A stretch of 64,000 bases of DNA from Polynucleobacter sp. AP-Kaivos-20-H2 (lineage in GTDB: Bacteria > Pseudomonadota > Gammaproteobacteria > Burkholderiales > Burkholderiaceae). The translations under genes were made by a program, and so were the position numbers. The stretch lies in NCBI RefSeq assembly GCF_018882215.1, contig NZ_JACVOX010000003.1, forward strand, positions 1-64,000, written 5' to 3'. Below, in pieces: positions 21,368 to 30,852 of this stretch (positions within the stretch are counted from its first letter, which is position 1; every line of letters begins with the position of its first letter). The notes under the pieces are model-generated. The model was not told the DNA's origin. It searched no databases and saw only the letters and a program-made list of their open reading frames with translations.

Positions 21368-22138
21368 TTACTTAAAGCGATACGCAAGTGCCATAAAAAT
21401 ATTGTCTTGAAATGAGCGATTCATGACTGGGCTGTTATTAATTCCGCCACCCATCCATTTGCGTTTGCCGTATAGGTTGATGTACCAGTTATCTACCACT
21501 GGAATCTCTACCATGAGCCCCGCTAGAAGATTGTTTGTTGCGGGGGCGCTATAAGCCGCATAACCAGTAGCTGTCGACTCTCCAGAGTTGATGCCATAGT
21601 AGTAATTAGCATATTGACTTGATTGTCGTTCGACACCAATTTGCGGATAGACAATTATTTTTTTATAAGTTTCAATTTCGGCGAAGTATAAAAATTCATA
21701 GAGCGCCCCTTTTGATTTACCGAAGTCATGATAGGCATTAACAAAAAATCCTCCAATCGGGGTCTCTTGAAAAGTTCCCAAGCCAAGAGGTATTGGGTCG
21801 CTTCGGTTGATAGAGTTGCCATTGATTGACGACTTTACTTTGTAGGTATCTAAATTAATTTTTCCAATGACTTCGAAGTAGCCGTAACCCATCTTGAAAG
21901 TCTTAATCCCTACCTCATCAATACGAGCGAAAAAACGCTGATAGTCAAAAAAGGCATATGGCAAGGCCAGGGATTGAGTCCCTTCGGTGCCAATATGTAA
22001 ATTAGAGGTGTAAACGGCCGCACCGATATCGCCAACGATGCGATCCGGGAGCGTATCCGGAATATCATCCATGGCGTGGGCCGGAATGCAGATTGCAGCA
22101 GCAATTAAAAGAGCCGTTATGCGAAAAATCGATTTCAT
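21368..22138 (-). CDS. MipA/OmpV-family outer membrane protein
   Basis: A 256-residue protein with a signal peptide (MKSIFRITALLIAAAICIPAHA) and a beta-barrel body: DIGAAVYTSNLHIG, LALPYAFFDYQRFFARIDEVGIK, and a terminal strand QDNIFMALAYRFK with the MipA family layout. MipA proteins were described as scaffolds for murein hydrolases, but most members are poorly characterised outer membrane barrels. It converges on the TauE gene with a short gap. Confidence 0.8.
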   Translation of the reverse strand: MKSIFRITALLIAAAICIPAHAMDDIPDTLPDRIVGDIGAAVYTSNLHIGTEGTQSLALPYAFFDYQRFFARIDEVGIKTFKMGYGYFEVIGKINLDTYKVKSSINGNSINRSDPIPLGLGTFQETPIGGFFVNAYHDFGKSKGALYEFLYFAEIETYKKIIVYPQIGVERQSSQYANYYYGINSGESTATGYAAYSAPATNNLLAGLMVEIPVVDNWYINLYGKRKWMGGGINNSPVMNRSFQDNIFMALAYRFK

Positions 22139-22165
22139 GTATGCATCATAAGCCCTTGTGGGGCA

Positions 22166-22810
22166 CTAGAGGTCTAGATTATCCAGGGCCAAATCCTGAA
22201 GGTGGCTTGTATTTGCCCAGCTATTCACCTTCCAGGCAAGTCCATCATGACTGATCCAGTTGAGAGAGGCATTGGGTACGGTAACGGCTTTTTCTGCATC
22301 CAGGGCTTGATTGCTCGCAATTCTGTACATCATGTCCAATGTGCCTCCATGGCTTACCAATAAAATAGTCTTGCCTGAATATTGTTCGCAGATTTCCACA
22401 AGCGTAGTTTTAATGCGATCTGCAAATTGTCGAATGCTTTCGCCATCACGTAAGTTCTCCTCAATATTTCTGCTGAGATGAGATTCCCAAAGTTCCGGCT
22501 CACGTATCGGGGCTTCATCGGTAGTGAGACCCTGTAGAGCACCAAGATGACGCTCTCTTAGTCCAGCATTGGGTATCGCAGAGGTTTCAAATATCTCTTC
22601 AATCGCTTGTGCGGTCTTTGCTGCTCGCTGAAGATCGCTCGTATAAAGAACATCAAATTGAAGCTCCATATTTTTGAGGGCGCGCGCCATTTGCCCTGCT
22701 TGAGCTAAGCCCCTGGCATTGAGGCCAATATCAGTGTGGCCTTGAAGGCGGCGTGCGGCATTCCAGTCGGTTTCACCGTGGCGAATTAAGCAAAATCGAG
22801 TAATAGTCAT
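22166..22810 (-). CDS. Histidine phosphatase family protein (GpmB/CobC-like)
   Basis: A 214-residue enzyme with the RHGETDWN phospho-histidine motif (His11) at the N-terminus, the second histidine in LVSHGGTLD and ERHLGALQG in between. Such proteins are phosphoglycerate-mutase-like phosphatases acting on small phosphorylated metabolites. It sits in a leftward cluster with GNAT and MOSC genes; substrate unknown. Confidence 0.9.
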   Translation of the reverse strand: MTITRFCLIRHGETDWNAARRLQGHTDIGLNARGLAQAGQMARALKNMELQFDVLYTSDLQRAAKTAQAIEEIFETSAIPNAGLRERHLGALQGLTTDEAPIREPELWESHLSRNIEENLRDGESIRQFADRIKTTLVEICEQYSGKTILLVSHGGTLDMMYRIASNQALDAEKAVTVPNASLNWISHDGLAWKVNSWANTSHLQDLALDNLDL

Positions 22811-22831
22811 ATGGCAATGATAAAGACTGAA

Positions 22832-23227
22832 TTACTTTTTGAGAGTCCAGGCGCGTGGATTGTGTTCAAAGCCAATATGTCCGTAATATTCATTCGCCTT
22901 AGGCGCCGCTAAAAGTACAATCATGCATTCAGGACCAAGGCGCGCTTTGGTTTCCTCAATGAGCCGCTTGCCAATTCCAGAGCGTTGATATTTTTCATCA
23001 ACAGCTAAATCCGCAAGGTAAGCCACATAAGAAAAGTCTGTTAGCGAACGCGAAATACCCACCAAAGTTTCGCCGTCCCATGCGGTAATAGTGAGGTTGG
23101 CATTCTTGAGCATGTCCTCAAATGTTTGAAGGTTGTGAATAGGGCGTCGCTCCCCAAGGGTGGAGCGCTTGTAAAGATCGATGGCTTGCTTGGCGGTAAT
23201 CGTGGCGTTGTCGCGATATTGAATCAT
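22832..23227 (-). CDS. GNAT N-acetyltransferase
   Basis: A 131-residue GNAT protein with the acetyl-CoA motif A (LAVDEKYQRSGIGKRLIEETK) and motif B (NEYYGHIGFEHNP). A longer frame begins 14 codons earlier inside the upstream MOSC gene; I chose the ATG before IQYRDNATI because it avoids the overlap and starts at the fold. Acceptor amine unknown. Part of the MOSC-GNAT-phosphatase cluster. Confidence 0.85.
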   Translation of the reverse strand: MIQYRDNATITAKQAIDLYKRSTLGERRPIHNLQTFEDMLKNANLTITAWDGETLVGISRSLTDFSYVAYLADLAVDEKYQRSGIGKRLIEETKARLGPECMIVLLAAPKANEYYGHIGFEHNPRAWTLKK

Positions 23228-23237
23228 GTCATTCTTC

Positions 23238-23732
23238 TTAGTCAATGAGGAGCTTATCACCCACAGCAAGAGCTCCAGAGGTTAAAACCTCAGCCCGAAT
23301 GCCGCCGCGCCCTTCGAATGCCTCCATGAAACTTGGCCTACTCAGTAATTGCGCCGGTCTTTCACAAGGGGTGCATAGTTCTGTGCCGAGTAGTTGAATG
23401 CTGCCGATCTGAAATCGTTGGCCTACGAGCGCATTGAGTTCAGATACCGTTATTCCTGCAAGCGCAATATTACGGCGTGTCTCAGAGCAATCAAAAGTTG
23501 GTTCATCCCCAGTCATTAACCAATCATTTGCTGTATCGATAGCAGAAAGGGCGATGATACTGACGTGACGCACTTTAGTTGGCTCGATGGCTGAATAGGC
23601 GCCTGTACCAAGTGCATAACGGTCGCCTTCTAGTCCAGATCCTGCGATAGCTTTGGCAGTGTTGACAGATAGCATCTGCGTGCCAGCAGATGCTGCTAGA
23701 TAGATGGCTTGAATATAGGCATTGAATTTCAT
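23238..23732 (-). CDS. MOSC-domain protein
   Basis: A 164-residue MOSC (molybdenum cofactor sulfurase C-terminal) domain: AGSGLEGDRYALGTGAY, TRRNIALAGITVSELNALVGQRFQIG, the conserved cysteine region LCTPCERPAQLL and GRGGIRAEVLTSG. Such stand-alone proteins belong to the YiiM/MOSC group involved in sulfur transfer to molybdenum ligands or detoxification. First gene of the leftward cluster. Confidence 0.9.
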   Translation of the reverse strand: MKFNAYIQAIYLAASAGTQMLSVNTAKAIAGSGLEGDRYALGTGAYSAIEPTKVRHVSIIALSAIDTANDWLMTGDEPTFDCSETRRNIALAGITVSELNALVGQRFQIGSIQLLGTELCTPCERPAQLLSRPSFMEAFEGRGGIRAEVLTSGALAVGDKLLID

Positions 23733-23809
23733 ATGGGATGCTTACATATTACAGCCCATGCTTTGAGGATTGTTAATACAATTAATACAACACAAGACAA
23801 AGGGTAACG

Positions 23810-24682
23810 GTGAATAAAGAAAGCAAGGGAATGCTGATTGGCTTTATCGGCATTCTAATTTTTAGCTTAACGCTACCAGTCAGTAAGATTGCCGTTTTAA
23901 GTTTTAATCCGTATTTCATTGCTTTTGGCAGAGCAACCTTAGCAGGGATGGTTGCTCTGGCCTACCTTGCTTACAAAAAAGAGCGCACACCCACTAAAGT
24001 GGATTTTGTGAAATTTGTGGTCATAGCTCTGGGTGTCGTGTTTGGTTTTCCCATATTCACTACTGTTGCTATGACTCAAGGCTCATCTTCACACGGGGCA
24101 GTGATTTTAGGGATGATGCCGCTTGCTACCACCGTTATTGGAGTACTGCGCTTTAAAGAGCGCCCATCCTTGGGATTCTGGCTGGTATCTTTATTGGGCG
24201 CTGGTTTAGTCATTCTGTACGCTCTATTGAAGAGCTCCGGCAGCTTTACGTATATTGATGGCCTTTTAGTGCTTGGCGGAATCAGCGCTTGCATTGGTTA
24301 TGTAGAGGGTGGCGAGCTCTCCAGAAAAATGAATCCTCGCGCGGTCATTTCTTGGGCCTTGGTTATTTCATTACCGTTGAATATTTTGATGACTTGGCTC
24401 ACCTATAGCCCAGACTATATTCATGCGGGTGCCGTGGCATGGACTAGCTTTGTCTATCTGAGTTTATTCCCCATGTTTCTTGGCTTCTTCTTTTGGTATG
24501 AGGGGCTTGCGATTGGCGGTATTGCACGTGTCAGTCAAGTGCAATTGATTCAGCCGTTTTGCACTCTAGTAGCAGCAAGCGTTTTATTGGGCGATTCACT
24601 CACGGTGATGAATTTAATTTTTGCTGTACTCGTTGTATCTACCGTCATCCTTGGGAAAAGAATGCTGGTAAAAAGAGCGTAG
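23810..24682 (+). CDS. EamA/DMT-family transporter
   Basis: A 290-residue protein with ten hydrophobic segments in two EamA repeats (GFIGILIFSLTLPVSKIAVLSFNPYFIAFGRA and the second from SACIGYVEGGELSRKMNP). It belongs to the drug/metabolite exporter superfamily; the substrate is unknown. The start is GTG after AAGGGTAACG. A terminator follows. Confidence 0.9.
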   Translation: MNKESKGMLIGFIGILIFSLTLPVSKIAVLSFNPYFIAFGRATLAGMVALAYLAYKKERTPTKVDFVKFVVIALGVVFGFPIFTTVAMTQGSSSHGAVILGMMPLATTVIGVLRFKERPSLGFWLVSLLGAGLVILYALLKSSGSFTYIDGLLVLGGISACIGYVEGGELSRKMNPRAVISWALVISLPLNILMTWLTYSPDYIHAGAVAWTSFVYLSLFPMFLGFFFWYEGLAIGGIARVSQVQLIQPFCTLVAASVLLGDSLTVMNLIFAVLVVSTVILGKRMLVKRA

Positions 24683-24702
24683 TTTTATTTGTAAACATCA
24701 AA

Positions 24703-24736
24703 TTAAAAAGCCCCGATTGAACGGGGCCTTTTTAAT
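24703..24736. terminator. Bidirectional Rho-independent terminator
   Basis: AAAAAGCCCC and GGGGCCTTTTT flank the loop GATTGAAC; A- and T-runs on both sides let it serve the EamA gene and the convergent small gene. Confidence 0.9.
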
Positions 24737-24918
24737 TATGCGGCAACAACTTTATGTTTGCTGAGTGCACGCAAGATTTTGCTTTTCTCTTTGGGTTTGG
24801 TGCTCGATTCTAGTAACTTAGTAAGTTGAACGGTATTCAGGGGACCTAAGCGCGCTTTTCCTGTTTTAGTGAGCATGGAGTCGTTTTTTCTGGTTCTTTG
24901 ATTTTGGCCTACAGCCAT
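24736..24918 (-). CDS. Conserved small basic protein, 60 residues
   Basis: A lysine- and arginine-rich protein: start MAVGQNQRTRKNDSMLTK, then GKARLGPLNTVQLTKLLE and KPKEKSKILRALSK. I recall similar short proteins in other Burkholderiales, without known function. The basic charge and size suggest ribosome or nucleic-acid association, which is only inference. It ends at the bidirectional terminator. Confidence 0.65.
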   Translation of the reverse strand: MAVGQNQRTRKNDSMLTKTGKARLGPLNTVQLTKLLESSTKPKEKSKILRALSKHKVVAA

Positions 24919-25046
24919 GAAATTTTCCTAGAGTAATGGAATGATGAATCTCAAAGACTTTCTCAAGAGATTCCCCTGTCTAGGGCGCACAATAGTGATC
25001 ACAGTCCAGAATAACAGTTAACAAGCCTAGAAGCTATGATGTAGCC

Positions 25047-25283
25047 ATGATCAATCTACCCAATCTAGTTTTTGCCCTCGTTATGGGCTTTTTGATGTCC
25101 TTAAGCATTACGCTTGCCACTACATTTGTTCGTGTTGGTCTTGCAGAAAATTTCTTCTGGGTATGGTTTGAAGTTTGGTCGGTAGCTTACCCAGTGGCTA
25201 TTGTTTGTATTCTGATTTACAGGCCATTTGCTAGCAAAATCACTGCAAAGATTATGAATGTACTGGGCCTCAATAAGCCCTAA
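25047..25283 (+). CDS. DUF2798-like two-helix membrane protein
   Basis: A 78-residue protein with two hydrophobic helices (LVFALVMGFLMSLSITLATTF and FEVWSVAYPVAIVCILIYRP), the layout of DUF2798 proteins. Function unknown. It is followed 22 bp later by a small lipoprotein gene. Confidence 0.7.
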   Translation: MINLPNLVFALVMGFLMSLSITLATTFVRVGLAENFFWVWFEVWSVAYPVAIVCILIYRPFASKITAKIMNVLGLNKP

Positions 25284-25305
25284 GTTATGGATGAGGAATG
25301 ATTAA

Positions 25306-25551
25306 ATGAATGCATTGATGAAGTCTTCTGTTTTGAATATATGTTGCGCATCTATTTTGAGCGCTTGTGCTGCGGTATATACCGATGCATCAGATTCTAA
25401 TCACGTTACTTTTCTAAATAGTAGCGGCGAATCAATTGAGCAATTAACTCAAAAGGCAAGTGCCTATTGTGCGCAGTTCGGCAAGATTGCCTCGTTTAGA
25501 AGTAGTGATACGCAGTTGGTTGCCGTCTTTGATTGCAAAACAACACGCTAA
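25306..25551 (+). CDS. Small lipoprotein, 81 residues
   Basis: A lipoprotein signal (ILSACAA lipobox, Cys21) precedes a ~60-residue domain with the pattern ESIEQLTQKASAYCAQFGKIASF and VAVFDCKT; two mature cysteines could form a disulfide. This short domain recurs in many small Gram-negative lipoproteins of unknown role. It converges on prfC. Confidence 0.7.
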   Translation: MNALMKSSVLNICCASILSACAAVYTDASDSNHVTFLNSSGESIEQLTQKASAYCAQFGKIASFRSSDTQLVAVFDCKTTR

Positions 25552-25573
25552 TGTAGTGCAACCGCTGGGCGAA

Positions 25574-27223
25574 TTAGCCTGCCAAATCAGATTGATAAAT
25601 TAAGCCAGCATGCTCTCTGAGGGCATGGAATTGAATAGACTCCCAACGTTGTTGGGCAACATCCAGTTCTGATTTATGTGATGCCAAGAAAACAGATGCG
25701 CCCACTACATCTTCTGCCATACGGTGGATATTTTCTTGAGTAAATTTTTTCAGGGCAACAGGATCATCTGAGCTAACCCAACGAGCCAAGCTGTATCGAG
25801 CAGGCAAAAGACGCACTTCTGCGCCATATTCAGTTTGGAGTCGATGGCTTACCACTTCAAATTGAAGTTGACCAAAAGCGCCAAGTAGCATGGTGCCACC
25901 CGCCATTGGCCTAAAGACCTGAATAGCGCCCTCTTCACCCAATTGCATCAGTCCAGTGCGTAATTGTTTAGAGCGCAAAGGATCGGCAGATTCAACCATG
26001 CGGAAAATTTCTGGTGCAAAGAATGGGAGCCCCGTAAATTGCAATTGCTCACCTTCAGTTAAGGTGTCGCCCAAGCGCAGCAAGCCATGATTTGGCAAAC
26101 CGATGATGTCGCCTGGAAAAGCCTCATCCAAAATATCCCGTCTTTGGGATAGGAAAGATAGTGCATTGTTGGTTCGCACTTCTTTGCCATTGCGACAAAT
26201 CTTGAGTTTCATGCCGCGCTGAAAATGGCCAGAACAGATACGTAAAAAAGCCACACGGTCACGATGTGCAGGATCCATGTTGGCCTGAATCTTGAACACA
26301 ACAGCTGAGAATTTGTTCTCTGCAGGACTGACCTCGCGTTGCAAGGCTTTGCGCGAGCCTGGCGACGGTGCGAGCTCTACTAATGTATTGAGAATCTCGC
26401 GTACACCAAAGTTATTGATGGCCGAGCCAAAAAAAACCGGTGACTGCCGGCCAGCCAGAAAGGCTTCGAGATCAAAGGCTGGCATTGCTTCTTTGATGAG
26501 CTCCACTTCAGCTAGGGCATTTTCTAAGTCTGTACCCAGACGCTCTTTAAGGGCTGGATCATTAATATCAAGCACTGCATGTGAGTCTTCAGTAACGCGA
26601 TCTTCGCCAGCTTTGAACATGCGCATACGAGCATTGGCGATATCAATCACCCCAGCAAAGGATTTACCCATGCCGACTGGCCAAGTGAAGGGCACTACTT
26701 CTATGCCAAGTGCGGTTTCAATCTCATCCATTAATTCCATTGGAGGCTTAACCTCACGGTCCATCTTATTAATGAATGTCACGATAGGCGTATTGCGTGC
26801 ACGGCAAACTTCAAGCAAGCGCAATGTTTGAGATTCAACACCATTAGCAGCATCAATCACCATGAGAGCGGAGTCAACCGCAGTCAACACACGATAGGTG
26901 TCCTCTGAAAAGTCTTGGTGACCGGGTGTATCTAATAAGTTAATGATGCAATCGCGGTACTCCATTTGCATTACCGAGCTTGCTACAGAGATGCCGCGCT
27001 GCTTTTCAATTTCCATCCAGTCAGATGTTGCATGACGGCTGGCTTTGCGTGCCTTGACACTTCCTGCAATCTGAATAGCTCCCGCATACAGCAGTAACTT
27101 TTCTGTAAGCGTAGTTTTACCCGCATCTGGGTGAGAGATGATCGCAAAGCTGCGACGTCTAAGTACTTCTGCGCCTGGAGTGCTGGAGGTAAGAGTTTCG
27201 ATGGTAATTCTGCGTTGAGTAAT
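25574..27223 (-). CDS. prfC: Peptide chain release factor 3 (no canonical start codon)
   Basis: About 549 residues if started at ATT. The frame is open and reads RF3 throughout: G1 SHPDAGKTT, DWMEIEKQRGISV switch, DTPGHQDF (G3), NKMD (G4), and the RF3 C-terminal domain. RF3 is the GTPase that recycles RF1/RF2 from the ribosome. The nearest upstream in-frame stop (TAG) directly precedes an ATT, and no ATG, GTG or TTG occurs before the P-loop; the first is the ATG of MEIEKQRG, which would delete the nucleotide-binding loop. A TATAAT box lies about 15 bp upstream, implying a very short leader. Either a rare AUU start or a base error is present. Confidence 0.85.
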   Translation of the reverse strand: MTQRRITIETLTSSTPGAEVLRRRSFAIISHPDAGKTTLTEKLLLYAGAIQIAGSVKARKASRHATSDWMEIEKQRGISVASSVMQMEYRDCIINLLDTPGHQDFSEDTYRVLTAVDSALMVIDAANGVESQTLRLLEVCRARNTPIVTFINKMDREVKPPMELMDEIETALGIEVVPFTWPVGMGKSFAGVIDIANARMRMFKAGEDRVTEDSHAVLDINDPALKERLGTDLENALAEVELIKEAMPAFDLEAFLAGRQSPVFFGSAINNFGVREILNTLVELAPSPGSRKALQREVSPAENKFSAVVFKIQANMDPAHRDRVAFLRICSGHFQRGMKLKICRNGKEVRTNNALSFLSQRRDILDEAFPGDIIGLPNHGLLRLGDTLTEGEQLQFTGLPFFAPEIFRMVESADPLRSKQLRTGLMQLGEEGAIQVFRPMAGGTMLLGAFGQLQFEVVSHRLQTEYGAEVRLLPARYSLARWVSSDDPVALKKFTQENIHRMAEDVVGASVFLASHKSELDVAQQRWESIQFHALREHAGLIYQSDLAG

Positions 27224-27238
27224 CTAGGTTCGGAGGCA

Positions 27239-27244
27239 ATTATA
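27239..27244 (-). promoter_or_regulatory. TATAAT box upstream of prfC
   Basis: A consensus -10 hexamer on the minus strand; a -35 match is poor (TTCTGA at about 17 bp). Transcription would begin roughly 8-10 bases before the candidate ATT start. Confidence 0.45.
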
Positions 27245-27260
27245 AGCATGCCAATGCACT

Positions 27261-27998
27261 TCAGAACTGCTCATGAGCCCCTACGTAGCGCCATTGCCCA
27301 GGAGGAAGCGGTCCCAATGAGATGCGACCCATTCTGACGCGTTTGAGGCCTATCACTTTGAGGCCCACCATCTCACACATCCGACGGATTTGGCGCTTAC
27401 GCCCTTCGCGCAATACAAAGCGTAATTGATCTTCATTCTGCCAGCTAATTTGTGCAGGTTTGAGTTCTACTCCATCAAGAGAGAGACCATGTTTTAAGCG
27501 ATCTAAATCTTCGAAAGAGAGAGCCCCCTCTACGCGTACTAAGTATTCTTTTTCAACGGGGCTATTTTCGCCAATCAATAATTTGGCAATGCGACCATCT
27601 TGAGTAAGCACTAGCATGCCTGTGGAGTCAATATCTAGCCTGCCTGCTGGCGCTAGCCCTTTGGTGTTAAAGCGAGGGCTTCTACCTTTATCAAGCGGAC
27701 TGGCAAAGTAATTTTCAGGGGTAATCAAAGAGGCCGCTGGTTGATATTCCTGCTCATCGTCATAGTGAGAAATATAGCCAACGGGTTTATTCAGAATAAC
27801 GGTAATGCGAGAGGCTTGCTGTGCTTTGGCGCCAGATTGCAACTCAATTTTTTGATGACGGTAGGCGCGAACACCTAATTCATTTACCACTTCGCCATCT
27901 ACTGTGACTAAACCTTGCTCAATATATGAATCAGCTTCACGACGGGAGCAAAGGCCAAGCTCAGAGAGTAATTTTGAGACGCGTACTTTTTCTTCCAT
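27261..27998 (-). CDS. RsuA/RluB/RluF-family pseudouridine synthase
   Basis: A 245-residue enzyme with an N-terminal S4 RNA-binding domain ([31 protein letters not shown]) and the catalytic domain: [28 protein letters not shown] (catalytic Asp) and [27 protein letters not shown]. It isomerises uridine in rRNA; rRNA position not assignable by eye. It lies just upstream of prfC on the same strand. Confidence 0.9.
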   Translation of the reverse strand: MEEKVRVSKLLSELGLCSRREADSYIEQGLVTVDGEVVNELGVRAYRHQKIELQSGAKAQQASRITVILNKPVGYISHYDDEQEYQPAASLITPENYFASPLDKGRSPRFNTKGLAPAGRLDIDSTGMLVLTQDGRIAKLLIGENSPVEKEYLVRVEGALSFEDLDRLKHGLSLDGVELKPAQISWQNEDQLRFVLREGRKRQIRRMCEMVGLKVIGLKRVRMGRISLGPLPPGQWRYVGAHEQF

Positions 27999-28098
27999 GC
28001 TTGCATTATCCGATATTGGGGCTAAATATTGGCCTGAAGTTAATATGGGGGCAGACGAAATAAAAAAGCCTGCGCATAATTTAATAAAGGATGACCAA

Positions 28099-29427
28099 AT
28101 GACCGATACATTTAAAAAACTACCAATCTATAAAATCCTTTATTTTCAAGTACTTACAGCCGTTGTAATTGGTGTTTTACTGGGTCATTTTTACCCAAGC
28201 TTGGGTACAGAAATGAAGCCATTTGGGGATGCCTTCATTAAAGGCATCAAGATGTTAATTGCCCCTATTATTTTCTGTACAGTGGTTTTGGGTATTGCCG
28301 GCATGGAAGACATGAAGAAGGTGGGCAAAACTGGCGGACTAGCACTGTTGTACTTTGAGATTGTGAGCACCATTGCATTGATGGTCGGCTTGGTTGTGGT
28401 GAATGTGCTTCAGCCTGGCGCAGGCATGAATATCGATCCAGCAAGCTTAGACACCAAAGGAATTGCTGCGTATACCGGGCCCGGAAAAATGGGCACCACT
28501 ACGGATTTCTTAATGAATATTATCCCGAGCAGTGCGGTTGATGCATTTGCTAAGGGTGAAATTTTGCAGGTCCTTTTCATTGCAATTTTGTTTGGATTTG
28601 CATTGCATAAGTTCGGTGGTCGCGGAACCATGGTGTTCGACTTAATTGAAAAAACATCCCATGTTCTCTTTGACATGATTGGTGTGATTATGAAGTTCGC
28701 GCCTATTGGCGCATTTGGCGCAATGTCATTCACTATTGGCAAATACGGCATTGGTTCTTTGTTCTCATTGGGCAAACTCATGGGCTCGTTTTATCTAACC
28801 TGCTTGCTCTTTGTGTTTATTGTCTTAGGGATTATTGCGCGAATTAATGGATTCAATATTTTTAAATTCGTGCGCTACATTAAAGAAGAGTTGTTAATTG
28901 TTTTGGGAACTTCATCATCCGAATCCGTCTTGCCACGTATGATGGAAAAAATGGAGCTGTTGGGCGCCAAGAAAACTTGTGTTGGTCTCGTTATTCCAAC
29001 AGGTTATTCATTCAATTTAGATGGCACCTCTATTTATTTAACAATGGCCGCAGTATTTATCGCGCAAGCAACCAATACGCCGATGACACTGATGCAGGAG
29101 GTCACGCTGTTGCTAGTACTGTTGCTTACATCTAAGGGTGCGGCAGGCGTAACTGGAAGCGGTTTTATTGTTTTGGCAGCCACCCTTTCTGCTGTTGGAG
29201 ATGTTCCGGTTGCTGGTTTGGCAATTATCTTGGGCATTGACCGCTTTATGTCTGAGGCGCGAGCACTTACAAATTTGGTAGGTAATGGTGTGGCTACGAT
29301 TGTGGTTGCCAAGTGGACTGGCGAGCTTGATCAAAAGCAGTTAACTAGCGTGCTCAATCGCGACAATTGGATTGAGGCACAGGAGCCAGAATTGATCTTG
29401 GATCAAAAGCAAGACAAAATGCGCTGA
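28099..29427 (+). CDS. dctA: C4-dicarboxylate/H+ symporter
   Basis: A 442-residue DAACS-family carrier. Hallmarks are [23 protein letters not shown], the serine-rich loop [44 protein letters not shown] and [19 protein letters not shown]. It takes up succinate, fumarate and malate. A longer frame runs back into the pseudouridine synthase gene; I chose the ATG of MTDTFKKLP, which follows AAAGG and matches the family's start. It is divergent from the pseudouridine synthase and convergent with the kinase. Confidence 0.95.
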   Translation: MTDTFKKLPIYKILYFQVLTAVVIGVLLGHFYPSLGTEMKPFGDAFIKGIKMLIAPIIFCTVVLGIAGMEDMKKVGKTGGLALLYFEIVSTIALMVGLVVVNVLQPGAGMNIDPASLDTKGIAAYTGPGKMGTTTDFLMNIIPSSAVDAFAKGEILQVLFIAILFGFALHKFGGRGTMVFDLIEKTSHVLFDMIGVIMKFAPIGAFGAMSFTIGKYGIGSLFSLGKLMGSFYLTCLLFVFIVLGIIARINGFNIFKFVRYIKEELLIVLGTSSSESVLPRMMEKMELLGAKKTCVGLVIPTGYSFNLDGTSIYLTMAAVFIAQATNTPMTLMQEVTLLLVLLLTSKGAAGVTGSGFIVLAATLSAVGDVPVAGLAIILGIDRFMSEARALTNLVGNGVATIVVAKWTGELDQKQLTSVLNRDNWIEAQEPELILDQKQDKMR

Positions 29428-29430
29428 TAT

Positions 29431-30849
29431 TTAAGTGCGCACAATATGAACGCTACAGGGAGCCTCTTCAACGATTTTGGTCATCGAGGTTCTCCAAGGT
29501 GTTACCTTATTAGGTAGCTTATGTGATGCTCCAATCAAAATGAGGGACGCATCATTATCTTTGGCAAATTCAACGATTCGAGAGGCGGGATCAAGCGCCT
29601 CAAGTACGTGATAAGAAATTCTTTCGGGCGGTAATTTGAGTGGTTTAGCCCACTCCATCAGTTGCACTAGGTGGCCGCGGACAATGCCGCTAGCAGTTTG
29701 GCTTTCATGATTGCCTTCATAGGTTGGCGTACTGGCAATCGTGCTCAAGCAAATTAGGCGACTTTCAGGATAGGCCTGTAATAAATTTTTTGCTGTAATT
29801 TGCATGCGCTCACGCAAGGCTTCATCAGACTGACGAGTATCTATCGCGGCAATCATCAGGGGCGCGTCAAAGTTGCCCATACTGGGCCGGGGACTGGGAG
29901 AGGGCTCGTAACCAGCGGCTTTGAACATGCCTTTGAGGTTTTCCCAAAAGCTAGGTGGCTCAACACGTTCGGCACGCTCGGTCAGCGTAACGCCCTCGGG
30001 ATCACGCAATACTTGACGTAAACGCGCAGCACCCTGATAGCGATCGGCGGCGCGTGGCTCCAGACATCTCAGAACTACTTCTTGTAACCAGCGAGGAATT
30101 TCTCTACGAATAGCACGTGGAGGAAAGGGTTCTGCCCACATTCGTTTTCTTAGTCCACTCATGGTTTGAGGGTTACCAAAGGGCAGTTCGCCAGTCAGCA
30201 GCTCGTACATGATCACGCCAATAGAAAAAATATCACTGCGCGAATCAGAGCGAATGCCGGCCACTTGTTCAGGAGAAATATAAGGTGCAGAGCCGATACC
30301 TTTGCGCATCTCTTCTGCAAGCAAGTCCGGGTATCGAGCGTGGTGCGACAAACCAAAATCAATGAGTGTTAACTTCCCCCTCTCATCAATCAAAATATTT
30401 TCAGGCTTGACATCTAGGTGAATGGCATCTTGTGAGTGCAGTGATTGAACAGCTTGCGCTAAATCTGCCCCAATGCGAACTACCTCATCAATCGTAAATA
30501 CTTTGCCTTCCTTGATGTAATCCTCTAATGGCCGGCCCTCAACTCTTTCCATTGCAATATAAGGGCGCGTGGCCATGTTGCCTGAACCTAAATATTGAGG
30601 AACGTAAGGACTTTTTAGGGAGCGCAAGATAGTAAGTTCGGTTTCAAAGCCGATCAAACTTTCAACTGGTTGATCTCTGCCAACGCGCGGGATTTTCAGC
30701 AAGATAGGGACATCTATTCCCTCTTTAGTTGCTGAAAAAAGACTGGCCATTCCGCCGCGGTGAACTTCCTTGCCTAAAACAAATCCATCTACTACTTTAC
30801 CTTCTTGAAATATATCGTCTACTGCTTGAATGTCGGTATTTATGGGCAT
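29431..30849 (-). CDS. Ser/Thr protein kinase fused to a universal stress domain
   Basis: A 472-residue protein with two parts. Residues ~20-285 are a Hanks-type kinase: GKEVHRGGMASLF glycine loop, VPILLKIP (ATP-binding Lys), catalytic HLDVKPENIL, LIDFGLS and SPEQV. Residues ~325-472 are a UspA-like domain ending IGASHKLPNKVTPWRTSMTKIVEEAPCSVHIV. There is no transmembrane segment, so it is cytoplasmic. Nucleotide binding by the Usp part could tune the kinase (inference). It starts 3 bp after a metallophosphoesterase gene, suggesting a kinase-phosphatase pair. Confidence 0.9.
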   Translation of the reverse strand: MPINTDIQAVDDIFQEGKVVDGFVLGKEVHRGGMASLFSATKEGIDVPILLKIPRVGRDQPVESLIGFETELTILRSLKSPYVPQYLGSGNMATRPYIAMERVEGRPLEDYIKEGKVFTIDEVVRIGADLAQAVQSLHSQDAIHLDVKPENILIDERGKLTLIDFGLSHHARYPDLLAEEMRKGIGSAPYISPEQVAGIRSDSRSDIFSIGVIMYELLTGELPFGNPQTMSGLRKRMWAEPFPPRAIRREIPRWLQEVVLRCLEPRAADRYQGAARLRQVLRDPEGVTLTERAERVEPPSFWENLKGMFKAAGYEPSPSPRPSMGNFDAPLMIAAIDTRQSDEALRERMQITAKNLLQAYPESRLICLSTIASTPTYEGNHESQTASGIVRGHLVQLMEWAKPLKLPPERISYHVLEALDPASRIVEFAKDNDASLILIGASHKLPNKVTPWRTSMTKIVEEAPCSVHIVRT

Positions 30850-30852
30850 TAT

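Noticed and set aside
26292..26831. 179-codon frame on the plus strand
   Set aside because: It is antisense to prfC, which has strong family motifs; the product is Ser/Arg-rich with no recognisable domain.
26983..27249. Separate 88-codon gene upstream of prfC
   Set aside because: It lies in another frame over the RF3 nucleotide-binding region; its ATG would only matter if a frameshift existed, and its product does not resemble an RF3 N-terminus.
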